Source: a virus. Taken from it: DNA of 64,000 nucleotides. Under the pieces are notes generated by a model. That model saw only the letters and a program-made list of their open reading frames with translations. It had not been told where the DNA came from and did no database searches. Where the stretch lies: positions 1 to 64,000 of IMG/VR virus record IMGVR_UViG_3300030104_003796. One strand, given 5' to 3'. Position numbers and translations under genes: made by a program. Shown piece by piece: positions 1-9,659 of this stretch (its first letter is position 1; each line of letters opens with the position of its first letter).

Positions 1-2
1 TT

Positions 3-155
3 TACCAACTCGCGGTGTTATGGGAAGGTCTTACCGATACACAAAAAACAGAATTACGGAATTATCGGATTGCGTTATTAGATTTACCGCAAAATTACGA
101 TGACCCCGATATAGCATATAGTAATATGCCTACAAAACCAACATGGATGGGATGA
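3..155 (+). CDS. tail assembly chaperone-like protein, C-terminal end (partial)
   Basis: The frame is open from the window edge and ends at TGA 153-155. The visible 50 residues include LRNYRIALLDLPQNYDDPD and end MPTKPTWMG. A YR.AL.DLPQ core followed by a P.P.W ending is characteristic of small phage tail-fibre/tail assembly chaperone proteins (Phage_tail_APC type), which usually sit beside the fibre gene. Here the giant fibre gene starts 48 bp downstream. The N-terminus is outside the window, so the family call rests on the tail end only. Confidence 0.55.
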   Translation, partial: YQLAVLWEGLTDTQKTELRNYRIALLDLPQNYDDPDIAYSNMPTKPTWMG

Positions 156-203
156 AACGTTAATACAACACACATAACACAATACAGGTAGGGAGCGATT
201 AGC

Positions 204-3200
204 ATGGTTGATGTTTTAACAGACAACAAAAACCTTCTTTTTACTACACAAGCCGATAGGCTGAGTGTAACACCACACGCCGCACAGATATTCAAGGATG
301 CGGATAGCGGATTCGTTTTCTTCGGTGATGGTAGCACCACCGCCGGACAATCGGCTGATGTAAGACCCGTTGTTGATAAAACCGATGATTACACTTTTAC
401 ACGCACAGACGAGGGCCGAGTAGTAATGGCTAACAAGGGTTCGGGTATTTCTTTTACCGTTCCACCAAATAGTAGTGTTGCTTTTCCTGTTGATAAAACA
501 GAATTAAAGGTTATGAACAAAGGGGCTGGAACACTAACGCTTGCCGCAGGTGGTGGCGTTACAGTTAGTGGAACAACAAGTATCGCTCAATATGCTCTTG
601 CTACTATTCGTAAAGTAGGGTCTGACGCATGGGTAGTCTTTTCTTCTGTTGGTGTTACAGGTCCAGCAGGTCCAACCGGCCCGACAGGCCCAACCGGACC
701 ACAAGGTAATACAGGACCTACGGGAACCACAGGAAGCACCGGTTCGACAGGACCAACAGGGCCAACAGGACCAAGTGGCCCGACAGGACCAACAGGTCCG
801 GCGGGTGCAGTAGGACCGGAAGGATTAGTCTTTGAGGGTGCGTGGAGTAGCGGCACATCTTATTCTATTGACGATGCAGTTACTCACAATGGAAATTCAT
901 ATATTGCTACGGCGGCGCATTCCGGCCAAGAGCCACCTAACGCATCTTATTGGGCGGTATTATCTGCTAAGGGTGATACCGGCGCAACAGGACCTACGGG
1001 TCCAACCGGTCCGACAGGGCCGACCGGCCCTGCGGGTTCTAATGGTTCAACCGGACCTACCGGTCCAACAGGTCCTACAGGTCCAACAGGAAGTGCCGCC
1101 GGATTTGGAACGCCAACGGCTTCGACAGGCCCAATAGGTATTACATCAAGCGGCCCCGATACCGCAAAAATCTTTGCTTTTACAATTCCAGCCGGTGCTA
1201 CAGGACCAACAGGGCCAACAGGTCCGAGCGGTTCAACCGGTCCTCAAGGACCTACAGGAGATACGGGCGCAACCGGCCCAACCGGTCCTCAAGGACCTAC
1301 GGGAAGCACAGGACCTACCGGCGCGGCGGCAGGTTTTGGAACGCCTACTGCAACCACAGGCCCAATAAGTGTAACATCAAGTGGACCAAACACCGCTAAA
1401 GTTTTTGCTTTTGAAATTCCTCAAGGTGCAGTAGGACCAACAGGTCCGACAGGACCAACAGGGCCTACGGGTCCGACAGGCCCAAGTGGACCAGCAGGTT
1501 CAGATGGGTCGGATGGTTCAACAGGTCCTACCGGACCGACAGGTCCGACAGGAACAGCCGCAGGGTTTGGAACGCCCACTGCAAGCACAGGGCCTATTGG
1601 AGTAACAGGTAGCGGGCCGGACACCGCTAAGGTTTTCGCGTTTAGCATACCTGCTGGTGCTACAGGTCCTACAGGACCGGCTGGACCTACAGGACCAAGT
1701 GGCCCCACAGGACCAAGTGGCCCCACAGGTCCGGCTGGAAGTGATGGGTCGGATGGTAGCACAGGGCCTACAGGTCCAACAGGACCAAGTGGTCCGGCGG
1801 GTTCAACAGGGCCGACAGGTCCTACAGGACCGGAAGGTCTTATATGGGAAGGCTCATGGTCTTCTTCGACTACTTATTCTATTGATGATGCGGTTATACA
1901 CAACGGCACATCATATATCGCAACCGCCTCACATACCGACGAAGAACCACCAAACGCTTCTTATTGGAATATACTTGCCTCCAAAGGAAATACAGGTAAC
2001 ACAGGACCAAGCGGTCCAACGGGGCCAGCAGGACCTACCGGACCAAGTGGGCCAACGGGTCCAAGTGGTCCAGCAGGAAGTGATGGCTCAGATGGTAGCG
2101 ATGGCTCAACAGGTCCTACGGGTCCTACGGGTCCAACCGGACCTACGGGTTCAGCAGGTGCGGCGGCAGGGTTTGATACACCAACTGCCTCAACAGGACC
2201 TATTGGGGTGACGGCTTCCGGTCCTGCTACGGCTAAAGTGTTTGCTTTCTCAATACCCGCAGGGGCAACAGGACCAACCGGACCAGCAGGGCCAAGTGGT
2301 TCCGCAGGTTCAACAGGCCCAACAGGACCAGCAGGTCCAACAGGACCTACAGGACCAAGTGGACCAGCAGGAAGCGATGGTTCAGACGGCTCAGACGGCT
2401 CAACAGGACCTACAGGCCCTACGGGGCCAACGGGACCTACAGGGTCCGGCGGTTCAACCGGACCGACAGGACCGACAGGACCTCAAGGTTCCTTTGGTGG
2501 TGCTACTTTCAAGTATGATTTTAGCACTACTACAAGTAAGGCTGACCCAACCGCAGGAAAACTAAGGCTTGATAATTCCACACAAAATACTGCAACAGGT
2601 ATTTACATTGACGATTCTGATTTAGACGGCACAGATATTCAATCATTCCTTCGCACGATTGATGATTCGACTTCGACTATTAAAGGTCATGTAAAGATAA
2701 GTAATTTAACCGACTCAAGCCAATTCGTCTTATTCACTATATCTTCTCTTACAGAAGAAAGCGGCTACTTTGATATTACAGTAAGTGCCGTTGATTCATC
2801 GGCTTCTTCGCCGTTTTCAGACGGTGAAGATATTGCCGTAACCTTTGCCCGAACCGGTGATAAAGGAGATACCGGTTCAACAGGGCCTACGGGACCTACC
2901 GGTCCTGCTGGCCCTACAGGTCCTACAGGACCAAGTGGACCTGCTGGCTCAGACGGGTCTGATGGTTCGGATGGTTCAACAGGACCTACCGGTCCTGCTG
3001 GTGGAACAGGACCCACCGGCCCTACCGGCCCAAGTGGTTCAACCGGTCCTGCTGGCGCGGCGGCTGGATTCGGCACACCTACTGCAAGCACAGGACCTAT
3101 AGGTATTACTGCATCCGGCCCCGATACCGCTAAAGTATTCGCGTTTAGTATTCCGGCGGGTGCGGCAGGACCTACCGGCCCTACAGGACCCACAGGACCC

Positions 3201-5426
3201 ACAGGTCCAACCGGACCTGCTGGTAGTGACGGTTCTGACGGTTCAACCGGACCTGCTGGTCCTACGGGTTCATCCGGTCCTACAGGACCAAGTGGTCCTA
3301 CAGGTCCTACAGGCCCAACAGGGCCGGAAGGCTTAAAATGGGAAGGCACATGGAATAGTAGTAAGACTTATGCTATTGATGACGCGGTTATCCATAGTGG
3401 AACGTCATATATCGCAACGGCAAGTCATACCGACCAAGCCCCACCTAATGCTTCTTATTGGAATGTTTTGGCTTCAAAGGGAGATACAGGAAATACCGGC
3501 TCAACAGGACCCACAGGACCTACCGGTCCTACAGGCCCTACAGGTCCTAATGGGCCGACCGGACCTGCCGGTAGCGATGGTTCGGATGGTTCGGATGGTT
3601 CCACAGGCCCAACGGGTCCTACCGGACCTACAGGTCCTACCGGACCAACCGGAACGGCGGCTGGCTTTGGAACACCTACCGCTTCCACCGGACCTATTGG
3701 CGTTACTGCAAGCGGCCCTGCTACGGCAAAGGTATTTGCTTTTAGTATTCCTGCTGGCGCGGCTGGCCCAACAGGACCTACCGGCCCAACGGGTCCTACA
3801 GGACCCACCGGACCTACAGGACCTGCTGGTTCAGATGGGTCAGACGGTAGCGATGGTTCAACAGGGCCTACAGGGCCAAGCGGCGGAACAGGACCTACGG
3901 GACCAACAGGACCGACAGGACCAAGTGGGGGAACGGGCGCTATTGGTGGCTTAGATGATGTAATGATGGATGCTACTAATTTCGTTGATGGTATTTTGAT
4001 TCAAACAAATAGTGATGGTTCAGCGCCAACAACGGGAACATTAAGTGGCGCAACCGAAAACATTGGTATTGGTAAAGATGTATTAAAGGCATTAACAAGT
4101 GCTGATTACAACGTAGTTATTGGGCCTGATGCCGGAGAAGCAATTACTTCCGGTGGATATAACACATTGATTGGTAGGGAAACAGGGCAATATATTTCCA
4201 CCACAAGTAATACTGTAGCAATAGGAGATAATGCAGGTAGGTTTAATACAGGCGGAACTAACACATTTGTTGGGGTAAATGCAGGTAAAAGAGGAACAAC
4301 AGGCGCGACTACTAATAATACAATGATTGGTAATTCAGCAGGTGGAAATAACACAGGCGGGAATAACACAGTTGTAGGACACCAAGCACTTACTTTTGGT
4401 GCAGGTGGGGCGAACAATGTCGTTATGGGTTATTTAGCCGCACAAGATTTAACTTCAGATTATAACGTAGCAATAGGTTCAAGTGCGGCATTAAATGTAA
4501 CATCGGGAACAAGAAATATCAGCATTGGTGCAAATAGCATGGATGCTGCTACAACAGAAAGCGATAACATAGCAATTGGTTATGATGCTTTAGGTGGCGC
4601 AGTTAGTGGTGGAGAAAAGAATATCGCAATTGGAAGTTATGCCGGAGATGCAATAACTTCTGCTGATAAATCGGTATTAGTCGGACATCAAGCGGGAAGC
4701 ACGATAACTGATGGTAGCGATAGTGTAGCAATTGGGCATCAATCAATGTTATATGGAACAGGACAGCAAAATGTAGTAATTGGTAGTGAAGCAGGTTTAG
4801 GTGTAAGTGGTTCTTCAACAGGTCAATACAACGTAATAGTAGGAAAAGAAGCGGGGTATGCTTATACTACTGCATCAAGCCTAACTTTACTTGGAAAAGG
4901 TGCGGGAGTAGCAATTACCACAGGAAGCAGTAATACCGCAGTAGGGAGAAATAGTCTATATGGAACTGTTGATGGTGCTAAAAATATCGGCATAGGATAT
5001 ACTGCCGGAGATAACATCACAAGTGGCGATTTCAATGTTGTAATTGGTGATGGTCAAGTTCCAAGTGCAACAGGAGATAGTCAATTAGTAATTGCTTCGG
5101 GTAATGGTGGTGTAACGTGGTTAAGCGGAGATGCTAACGGTTTAGTAGCACATAAAATAAGTGTAGTAGCAGTAACAGGCTCAACAACACTAACAGACGC
5201 ACAATCCGGCTCGTATGTGTATTGCACAAGTAGCGGTGCGCCTACCCTACCTGCAACGGCAGAAGTGGGCCAACAATACACTATCATTAACAACACAGGT
5301 TCAGATTTAACACCCGGATTGGGAGCAAGCAATAGCACCGTTCCAAGTAGCCACACCGCCATATCTGACGATAAAGCAAGAACCTATGTTGCAGTTGCCG
5401 CGAATACATGGTTCTTCGTGGGGTGA
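204..5426 (+). CDS. giant collagen-like tail fibre / host-recognition protein
   Basis: This 1740-residue protein is probably the long tail or side fibre. Residues ~1-150 form a beta-rich head ([12 protein letters not shown] region). Residues ~152-1247 are dominated by collagen triplets ([12 protein letters not shown]), broken by three copies of a ~45-residue aromatic module starting EGL.(F/W)EG.W and resembling small carbohydrate-binding modules, six copies of a ~30-residue [15 protein letters not shown] module, and one unique globular insert near residues 760-885. Residues ~1285-1625 hold ~20-residue repeats of the type N.AIG..AG..., as in trimeric adhesin or fibre head domains. The C-terminus (last ~90 residues) is a separate small domain. 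A collagen triple helix needs three chains, so a trimer is expected. An aminopropyltransferase-like protein and a 2OG oxygenase follow and might modify it. ATG at 204 follows GTAGGGAG. Confidence 0.85.
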   Translation: MVDVLTDNKNLLFTTQADRLSVTPHAAQIFKDADSGFVFFGDGSTTAGQSADVRPVVDKTDDYTFTRTDEGRVVMANKGSGISFTVPPNSSVAFPVDKTELKVMNKGAGTLTLAAGGGVTVSGTTSIAQYALATIRKVGSDAWVVFSSVGVTGPAGPTGPTGPTGPQGNTGPTGTTGSTGSTGPTGPTGPSGPTGPTGPAGAVGPEGLVFEGAWSSGTSYSIDDAVTHNGNSYIATAAHSGQEPPNASYWAVLSAKGDTGATGPTGPTGPTGPTGPAGSNGSTGPTGPTGPTGPTGSAAGFGTPTASTGPIGITSSGPDTAKIFAFTIPAGATGPTGPTGPSGSTGPQGPTGDTGATGPTGPQGPTGSTGPTGAAAGFGTPTATTGPISVTSSGPNTAKVFAFEIPQGAVGPTGPTGPTGPTGPTGPSGPAGSDGSDGSTGPTGPTGPTGTAAGFGTPTASTGPIGVTGSGPDTAKVFAFSIPAGATGPTGPAGPTGPSGPTGPSGPTGPAGSDGSDGSTGPTGPTGPSGPAGSTGPTGPTGPEGLIWEGSWSSSTTYSIDDAVIHNGTSYIATASHTDEEPPNASYWNILASKGNTGNTGPSGPTGPAGPTGPSGPTGPSGPAGSDGSDGSDGSTGPTGPTGPTGPTGSAGAAAGFDTPTASTGPIGVTASGPATAKVFAFSIPAGATGPTGPAGPSGSAGSTGPTGPAGPTGPTGPSGPAGSDGSDGSDGSTGPTGPTGPTGPTGSGGSTGPTGPTGPQGSFGGATFKYDFSTTTSKADPTAGKLRLDNSTQNTATGIYIDDSDLDGTDIQSFLRTIDDSTSTIKGHVKISNLTDSSQFVLFTISSLTEESGYFDITVSAVDSSASSPFSDGEDIAVTFARTGDKGDTGSTGPTGPTGPAGPTGPTGPSGPAGSDGSDGSDGSTGPTGPAGGTGPTGPTGPSGSTGPAGAAAGFGTPTASTGPIGITASGPDTAKVFAFSIPAGAAGPTGPTGPTGPTGPTGPAGSDGSDGSTGPAGPTGSSGPTGPSGPTGPTGPTGPEGLKWEGTWNSSKTYAIDDAVIHSGTSYIATASHTDQAPPNASYWNVLASKGDTGNTGSTGPTGPTGPTGPTGPNGPTGPAGSDGSDGSDGSTGPTGPTGPTGPTGPTGTAAGFGTPTASTGPIGVTASGPATAKVFAFSIPAGAAGPTGPTGPTGPTGPTGPTGPAGSDGSDGSDGSTGPTGPSGGTGPTGPTGPTGPSGGTGAIGGLDDVMMDATNFVDGILIQTNSDGSAPTTGTLSGATENIGIGKDVLKALTSADYNVVIGPDAGEAITSGGYNTLIGRETGQYISTTSNTVAIGDNAGRFNTGGTNTFVGVNAGKRGTTGATTNNTMIGNSAGGNNTGGNNTVVGHQALTFGAGGANNVVMGYLAAQDLTSDYNVAIGSSAALNVTSGTRNISIGANSMDAATTESDNIAIGYDALGGAVSGGEKNIAIGSYAGDAITSADKSVLVGHQAGSTITDGSDSVAIGHQSMLYGTGQQNVVIGSEAGLGVSGSSTGQYNVIVGKEAGYAYTTASSLTLLGKGAGVAITTGSSNTAVGRNSLYGTVDGAKNIGIGYTAGDNITSGDFNVVIGDGQVPSATGDSQLVIASGNGGVTWLSGDANGLVAHKISVVAVTGSTTLTDAQSGSYVYCTSSGAPTLPATAEVGQQYTIINNTGSDLTPGLGASNSTVPSSHTAISDDKARTYVAVAANTWFFVG
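660..3945 (+). repeat. collagen-triplet coding repeats within the fibre gene
   Basis: Degenerate 9-bp units (ggT-CCx-ACx and variants) encode hundreds of G-P-T/G-P-A/G-P-S triplets. Codon choice varies strongly between neighbouring triplets (CCA, CCT, CCG, CCC), which limits perfect DNA repeats and slippage. The opposite strand carries spurious proline/valine-rich reading frames. Confidence 0.9.
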
Positions 5427-5430
5427 TTAA

Positions 5431-6006
5431 GTGGCCTCAATTAACTTAGGTGTTGTTGGTTGTATAGCCGCAAGCGCGGCGACCGTATCTGCACCAACAG
5501 GCGTTAGTATTGCAGAAGACGCAAGTAGCGGTCAAAATAATGCGTTTAGAATTGTTGATTCAGGAGAAGATATAATGACCGTTGATTATTCCGATTGGTC
5601 GAGCGCAACGAGTGAATCTTTCGGAACACAATATGAAAAAGAAGTTAGCGCGGGTGATTTAGGAGATTTCAACACTTATGGAGTTATAAATATGGATGTT
5701 TATGCTTATTTGAGAGCGACAGGGGCTACATCTTTTTCATGGAGTGGTGCGGTGTATTCAAACAGTTTTGGTTCGGGTAGTGGTGCGCCAAGCGCGAGTA
5801 TATCTGGCGCAGGGGGCGCCGGTCAAGACGGAACGAGTAGCGGTGTTGGTATTAGGCTTATAATAAGTCCGGGTTCGGGCAGGGGCGGCGCAAACAATTG
5901 GCCGAGTGCAGGAATGAATGTTATTTACAAATTAACAGGAACGGCTACTAATTCAGGCGGTAGCACCGCCGCAGATTTATACTTGAAGTATTCATTCACA
6001 AGTTGA
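5431..6006 (+). CDS. putative virion/tail protein, glycine-serine rich
   Basis: This 191-residue protein begins with GTG 5 bp after the fibre stop codon, so it is probably translated together with the fibre. It is rich in G, S, A and T, includes a low-complexity stretch near residues 110-150 (SGSGAPSAS...GAGGAGQDG), and ends in a beta-rich segment. It has no cysteine cluster, membrane span or enzymatic motif. A glycine-rich tip protein or fibre accessory adhesin is plausible from position and composition. I do not recognise the family. Confidence 0.6.
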   Translation: MASINLGVVGCIAASAATVSAPTGVSIAEDASSGQNNAFRIVDSGEDIMTVDYSDWSSATSESFGTQYEKEVSAGDLGDFNTYGVINMDVYAYLRATGATSFSWSGAVYSNSFGSGSGAPSASISGAGGAGQDGTSSGVGIRLIISPGSGRGGANNWPSAGMNVIYKLTGTATNSGGSTAADLYLKYSFTS

Positions 6007-6010
6007 TAAC

Positions 6011-6547
6011 ATGAAAATAGATATTAGTATTCCTGCTGGCGTATCAGGTGATTTTGAAATAGCACACTATACTAAAGATACAACTGATAATAAATGGCCG
6101 TTATATTTGCTTCATACCAATGAGGCTTATGATAACTATACTGTATTATTAAAAAAGGGTTGCGATATGCCGATAATGCAGGACTCAGAAGCAGAATATA
6201 ACGACCACGAATGGCTGTGGAATAACGCAAAAGGAGATGTGTTAATCGGTGGTTTGGGAATCGGTATGACTCATCATATCTTAATAGAAAATCCAAACAT
6301 TACATCAATTACCATTATTGAAAAATATCAAGATGTGATAGATTTAGTATGGGATAACTGCGTTAAAGATGAACGCTTTAATTTAATCCACGCAGACATA
6401 AACACATGGGAGATACCTGCTGATAGTCATTGGGATATTGGTTGGTTTGATACATGGATTTCAGATGGTGATTGGGGCGAATATAAAACCAACATGAAAG
6501 AAAAATATGGTCCTTATATTACAGAAATAAATGGTTGGTGTTGGTAA
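6011..6547 (+). CDS. Rossmann-fold aminopropyltransferase/methyltransferase-like protein
   Basis: This 178-residue protein has the order of motifs of the spermidine synthase / SAM-methyltransferase fold. The glycine-rich loop VLIGGLGIGMTHHIL is near residue 80. It is followed by ITIIEKYQDVI (acidic residue after beta-2), then RFNLIHADI, then WDIGWFDTW in the position of the motif IV strand. The N-terminal half may be the small beta domain typical of SpeE-like proteins. It starts 4 bp after the preceding stop. Substrate is not evident: polyamine synthesis for DNA charge neutralisation, or modification of a fibre residue, would both fit. The last ~30 residues are shorter than in a full methyltransferase, so it may be a divergent or reduced enzyme. 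Confidence 0.6.
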   Translation: MKIDISIPAGVSGDFEIAHYTKDTTDNKWPLYLLHTNEAYDNYTVLLKKGCDMPIMQDSEAEYNDHEWLWNNAKGDVLIGGLGIGMTHHILIENPNITSITIIEKYQDVIDLVWDNCVKDERFNLIHADINTWEIPADSHWDIGWFDTWISDGDWGEYKTNMKEKYGPYITEINGWCW

Positions 6548-6550
6548 AAC

Positions 6551-6566
6551 CCATTAAATATACACC
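6551..6566 (+). promoter_or_regulatory. TATA box for the 2OG oxygenase gene
   Basis: CCATTAAATATACACC lies with its TATA centre about 26-28 nt before the ATG at 6585, and no Shine-Dalgarno is seen. This is the geometry of an archaeal leaderless transcript and matches other promoters in this window. Confidence 0.5.
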
Positions 6567-6584
6567 ATATTTTCTTAACATATA

Positions 6585-7133
6585 ATGGACCACCCAAATT
6601 GGTTACTATACGAAGGAATCCTTAGCGAAGGAGATTGCGAGCGTTGGCTTGACTTAGGCAGACAAGCACCCATCCAAGATGCAAAAACCTTTGGCGGGCA
6701 TGATACCCACCGTAAAACAGACATTAGGTGGCTTCCTAATGTTGCACCATACGCGGAAATGCACGATTTTTTAATGAAGGTTGCTATGGATGCTAACAAA
6801 CAATTTAACCTTACGCTTACAGATTTACCGCCCCTGCAATTTACTGAGTATGCAGACGTAGGCCATAAGTATGATATGCACCATGATGTTGATTTCAACA
6901 GGCAAGACGGCAAGCACAGAAAATTAAGTATTGTTGTGCAATTAACCGACCCCGATGATTACGAAGGCGGAATCTTATCTTTTGCTCACACACAAAATCC
7001 CGACCCCGAAGCACTAATTAAGCGCGGTTCTATTATATGCTTTCCTTCTTACTTAGAACACGGCGTATCGCCTATTACTTCCGGCTCAAGAACGAGCCTT
7101 GTTGGGTGGTTTGAAGGTCCTCGCTGGCGATAA
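6585..7133 (+). CDS. 2-oxoglutarate/Fe(II)-dependent oxygenase (prolyl-4-hydroxylase-like)
   Basis: This 182-residue enzyme matches the PKHD/P4H-type double-stranded beta-helix dioxygenases. The iron ligands are visible as H.D in YDMHHDVD (about residues 105-110) and the distal H in YLEHGV (~163). The 2OG-binding arginine is in GSRTSLVGWF (~173), and the protein ends GP.WR as in PKHD hydroxylases. The N-terminal LSEGDCERWLDLG is the usual helical lead-in. The nearest structural substrate is the collagen-like fibre encoded just upstream, so a hydroxylase acting on that fibre is possible but unproven. It has its own leaderless-type promoter, so expression may be timed separately from the fibre. 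Confidence 0.85.
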   Translation: MDHPNWLLYEGILSEGDCERWLDLGRQAPIQDAKTFGGHDTHRKTDIRWLPNVAPYAEMHDFLMKVAMDANKQFNLTLTDLPPLQFTEYADVGHKYDMHHDVDFNRQDGKHRKLSIVVQLTDPDDYEGGILSFAHTQNPDPEALIKRGSIICFPSYLEHGVSPITSGSRTSLVGWFEGPRWR

Positions 7134-7162
7134 TTTAACTATCGGTATTACGACCATAAAAC

Positions 7163-7519
7163 ATGGAAAAAGAGGATAAGCAATTCGTTGCGGTGATTCT
7201 TTTTTTAATCTTTTTTTTAAGCAATCATTCTGTTAGTTTTGACCTTGCGGAATCAAAACACCATACGCTCCCATGCTATACAGTAAAGGGAGAAGTAATA
7301 GAAAAAGAAGAAAATAATAATAATTATATTTTGTATGTTATCACTGAAATAGATGGTGAAAAACAAGGCTACAGTTTGCACGTTGCAGAAGAAACATATA
7401 AGAATCACGATGTAGGAGACACATACGAGCGGATAACCTGCGAATTAGCGTATCTAAATGAGATAAAAACCATAATTGATGAATTATTAGACGCAGGTAT
7501 TATGGAAGTGAATGAGTGA
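7163..7519 (+). CDS. small exported or membrane-anchored protein, unknown
   Basis: This 118-residue protein has a hydrophobic N-terminal segment (FVAVILFLIFFLSNHSVSF, residues ~8-26) that could be a signal anchor, then a polar alpha/beta domain with two cysteines. ATTTAACTATC about 27 nt upstream is a possible TATA box, giving a leaderless start. It is the first of a run of small proteins with membrane segments between the fibre enzymes and the connector genes, a place where lysis or envelope functions would fit. Family not recognised. Confidence 0.5.
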   Translation: MEKEDKQFVAVILFLIFFLSNHSVSFDLAESKHHTLPCYTVKGEVIEKEENNNNYILYVITEIDGEKQGYSLHVAEETYKNHDVGDTYERITCELAYLNEIKTIIDELLDAGIMEVNE

Positions 7520-7683
7520 AAAGAAAAGGAAAAATAGTCTATACCCCACCCGAAAAGTCATGGACTAACATAAACATTGAAGAAACACCTCATGGGTATA
7601 AACTTTATCGGGGTAGCGATAACAGACATTTTGCCGTCATTCCTATTTCCGCAGTAAAACAAATTGTATATGAGAGAGATTAA
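7516..7683 (+). CDS. small basic protein, 55 aa
   Basis: GTG at 7516 overlaps the preceding stop as GTGA, indicating translational coupling. The product starts MKRKGKIVYTPPEKSW and ends SAVKQIVYERD; it looks like a compact beta-rich domain (TPHGYKLYRGSDNRHFAVIP). The stop TAA is 1 bp before the next ATG. Function unknown. Confidence 0.5.
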   Translation: MKRKGKIVYTPPEKSWTNINIEETPHGYKLYRGSDNRHFAVIPISAVKQIVYERD

Positions 7684-7684
7684 G

Positions 7685-8062
7685 ATGCAAGAGAATAATA
7701 CCACAATAATTGAAGATTGTATAGATTGTGTAAGCGAATCGTCATCCTTATTGGATGATATAGAAGTAGTGCTTGTAGCGATAGCCGCACTTTTGGCTAT
7801 TGGCGCATGGGCCTACAAAAAGTATCAGATATTGAATGCTGACGGTAAGATTACACTTGACGAAGTAATTGATTCTATGGGAGAAGTAAAAGAAAAGGTA
7901 TCAGAAGCAAAGGCTGAATTGAAAACCATTGAAGACACATTGGAATCACGAAATGTTGCTGAATTAAAGGCTATGTTGAAGGAAAAGGGCCTTGCTGTAA
8001 CCGGCAAAAAGGCCGACCTAATCGCCCGACTTGAAGCAAGCATGGGTGACGATAGTGAGTGA
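7685..8062 (+). CDS. membrane protein with C-terminal SAP domain
   Basis: I place the start at ATG 7685, just after the preceding stop, giving 125 residues. Order: acidic, Cys-containing N-terminus; one hydrophobic span (VVLVAIAALLAIGAWAY, ~residues 29-45); a charged coiled-coil region (~60-95); and a C-terminal SAP-type helix-loop-helix (NVAELKAMLKEKGLAVTGKK...LIARLE). SAP domains usually bind DNA, and their fusion to a membrane span is unusual. It could be a holin-like or DNA-to-membrane tethering protein. The SAP assignment is by motif pattern. Confidence 0.55.
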   Translation: MQENNTTIIEDCIDCVSESSSLLDDIEVVLVAIAALLAIGAWAYKKYQILNADGKITLDEVIDSMGEVKEKVSEAKAELKTIEDTLESRNVAELKAMLKEKGLAVTGKKADLIARLEASMGDDSE

Positions 8063-8297
8063 CGAAGTAATAGATTTAAGACTTGATAACTTAGAAGAAA
8101 CCGCAAAAAGACATGAAAGACTAATCGAACAATTGGTTCAGTCTAACATGGATATGAAAACCGGTTTGGCTCAAGTGGCTACTGAATTAGAAGTTACTAA
8201 CGGTCTTATCGCATCCTATATGTCTAACACACAAAAGATTACTTTAGCACTTATCGCAATTGTAGCAGGTGCTATGGGTATTTCAACGCAGATGTGA
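8055..8297 (+). CDS. small coiled-coil membrane protein (XhlA/holin-like)
   Basis: I choose GTG at 8055, overlapping the preceding stop by 8 bp, which gives 80 residues (MSDEVIDLRLDNLEET...). A charged amphipathic coiled coil (~residues 5-55) is followed by a C-terminal hydrophobic span (ITLALIAIVAGAMGIS). This is the layout of XhlA-type phage lysis accessory proteins. Its neighbours have similar layouts, suggesting a lysis or membrane cassette. Identity is inferred from architecture. Confidence 0.5.
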   Translation: MSDEVIDLRLDNLEETAKRHERLIEQLVQSNMDMKTGLAQVATELEVTNGLIASYMSNTQKITLALIAIVAGAMGISTQM

Positions 8298-8301
8298 TAA
8301 A

Positions 8302-8469
8302 ATGGACCAAAACCAATGGTACGCATGGTGTCGTAATGTGGTTGAAAGGCTCACAAATGTTGAAAAGACACTAACAATCATAAACAAACGACAGAAGCGA
8401 ATGCTTTATGTGGTATTGATAGGATTTGTGGCGGTGTTGTGTAATGGCTTATTATTGTTCTATAAGTGA
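8302..8469 (+). CDS. small coiled-coil membrane protein, 55 aa
   Basis: ATG 8302 follows the previous stop by 4 bp. MDQNQWYAWCRNVVERLTNVEK begins an amphipathic helix, then a basic patch (NKRQKRM), then a C-terminal membrane span (YVVLIGFVAVLCNGLLLFY). It repeats the coiled coil plus C-terminal span architecture of the preceding gene and may be a diverged paralogue or holin partner. It overlaps the next gene by 26 bp. Confidence 0.5.
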   Translation: MDQNQWYAWCRNVVERLTNVEKTLTIINKRQKRMLYVVLIGFVAVLCNGLLLFYK

Positions 8470-8980
8470 TGTTGGCTCTCGATTGGGCTTGAATAGCGGC
8501 CAGCGAGATAAGGCTAACACACGATTAACTTCGGCTATACGCAGGGCTACAATAGACATAGACCAATGCTTTCGTGATTATGGACGTGATGTGCCGTCAA
8601 GAGAAATCGCAAGCACTACACTTAGCGGCGCAGTAGCGGCTGGTGCTAACACTATTACTTTGACTTCTGCGAGCGCATTTTCTTCTGCTGGTAATGGTAA
8701 CATTGACGGTGATTCTATCTCATGGACCGGCAAATCTTCTAACGATTTGACCGGCGTAGCGGGTATTTCATTTGACCACGCAGACGGTGTAACCGTTGAA
8801 GAAGGAGAGTTTGCTCATGTGCTTAGAGAAGTATGCGCTGATTTGGCGGCTTCATATTATTTTGAAGATGAGTCTATGTTTCAAACAGGGGGAACAGAAG
8901 GCTCTTTGCGTGGCTCAAGTCTTCGTGATAGAGGCACAATGAACCTTCGCCGGTTGGCCCATTTAGGGTCGGTTGATTGA
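8444..8980 (+). CDS. head-tail connector / adaptor-like protein
   Basis: The start is placed at ATG 8444 (MAYYCSISDVGSRLG), giving 178 residues. The N-terminal LTSAIRRATIDIDQCFRDYG and C-terminal EVCADLAASYYFEDE helices flank a beta-rich insert. That pattern, short helices with an R/D-rich face around a variable insert, is typical of siphovirus head completion adaptors (gp6/gp15 type). It is followed by a neck-like protein and then tail genes, consistent with the usual order. Sequence alone does not prove the fold. Confidence 0.5.
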   Translation: MAYYCSISDVGSRLGLNSGQRDKANTRLTSAIRRATIDIDQCFRDYGRDVPSREIASTTLSGAVAAGANTITLTSASAFSSAGNGNIDGDSISWTGKSSNDLTGVAGISFDHADGVTVEEGEFAHVLREVCADLAASYYFEDESMFQTGGTEGSLRGSSLRDRGTMNLRRLAHLGSVD

Positions 8981-8990
8981 GGGTGATTTT

Positions 8991-9659
8991 ATGCTAAAAA
9001 TAGAAGTGCATGAAGATTTCCCCGATGCCTTCGGTAAAGAAATAAAGAAAATATCTTCTGATATAGCCCGAGAGGTAGTTAATGCTCTAAACAAAGCACT
9101 ACAGAAAGAAAAAGACAAATACGAAAAGGCTTTGAAAAGAACAGCAAAACCTCTTATCCGTCAAAAAAGATTTGTAAGAGGCTCTTGGGCTGAATTTTAC
9201 AAGGTATTAGCCGATGAATTATATGCAGAAAAAATGGAAACAACACCCGTTATGTCTATGGTAACTATGACCGGAACAGGCGAAGAAATGTTTAGTGTTA
9301 AAACCGGTTTTTTTTCACATAAAGGAAGCGGAGGCGCGGATATACCAAGCCTATATTTTGGGGGTAAAAAGAGAGGAAAACCAACGACTCCTAAAAATCC
9401 CGAATGGGAAGGTGTTTATGTTAAAGCAACCAAAGGTAACCCTGTTAGCCACACTTTGATACGCGGTGCATCAAGAGGCCGAAGGTCAAATAAATTTACA
9501 CAAAGTAAAGGTAGTCGAGGAAAATATGTAATACCAAAGGGTTACCAAAGCCCCGCTTGGAAAAACGATGGAAAAGAAAGGTTTGAAAAATATATCGCTT
9601 CTATCGAACAAGCATTCCAAAGAGAATCTAAAAGAGTATTGTCGGAGATGAATAGATAA
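8991..9659 (+). CDS. putative neck / tail completion protein (HK97 gp10-like position)
   Basis: ATG 8991 preceded by GAGGGTGA is preferred to the TTG at 8973; this gives 222 residues. The N-terminal helix (KEIKKISSDIAREVVNALNK) followed by a basic, glycine-rich middle (GSGGADIPSLYF, RGASRGRRSNKF) and a C-terminal helix fits gp10-like neck proteins, which follow adaptors in siphoviruses. It overlaps the next ATG by 1 bp (TAATG). Role is inferred from position and length. Confidence 0.45.
   Translation: MLKIEVHEDFPDAFGKEIKKISSDIAREVVNALNKALQKEKDKYEKALKRTAKPLIRQKRFVRGSWAEFYKVLADELYAEKMETTPVMSMVTMTGTGEEMFSVKTGFFSHKGSGGADIPSLYFGGKKRGKPTTPKNPEWEGVYVKATKGNPVSHTLIRGASRGRRSNKFTQSKGSRGKYVIPKGYQSPAWKNDGKERFEKYIASIEQAFQRESKRVLSEMNR

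Noticed and set aside
587-3808. Long plus- and minus-strand frames rich in Pro/Val/Gln (e.g. 587-856, 1421-1762, 2765-3349, 1657-2211)
   Set aside because: These are other-frame translations of the collagen-coding repeats; composition follows the repeat and no start signal or domain is present.
4603-5362. Minus-strand frames beneath the fibre C-terminus
   Set aside because: They are shadows of the AIG-repeat coding sequence.
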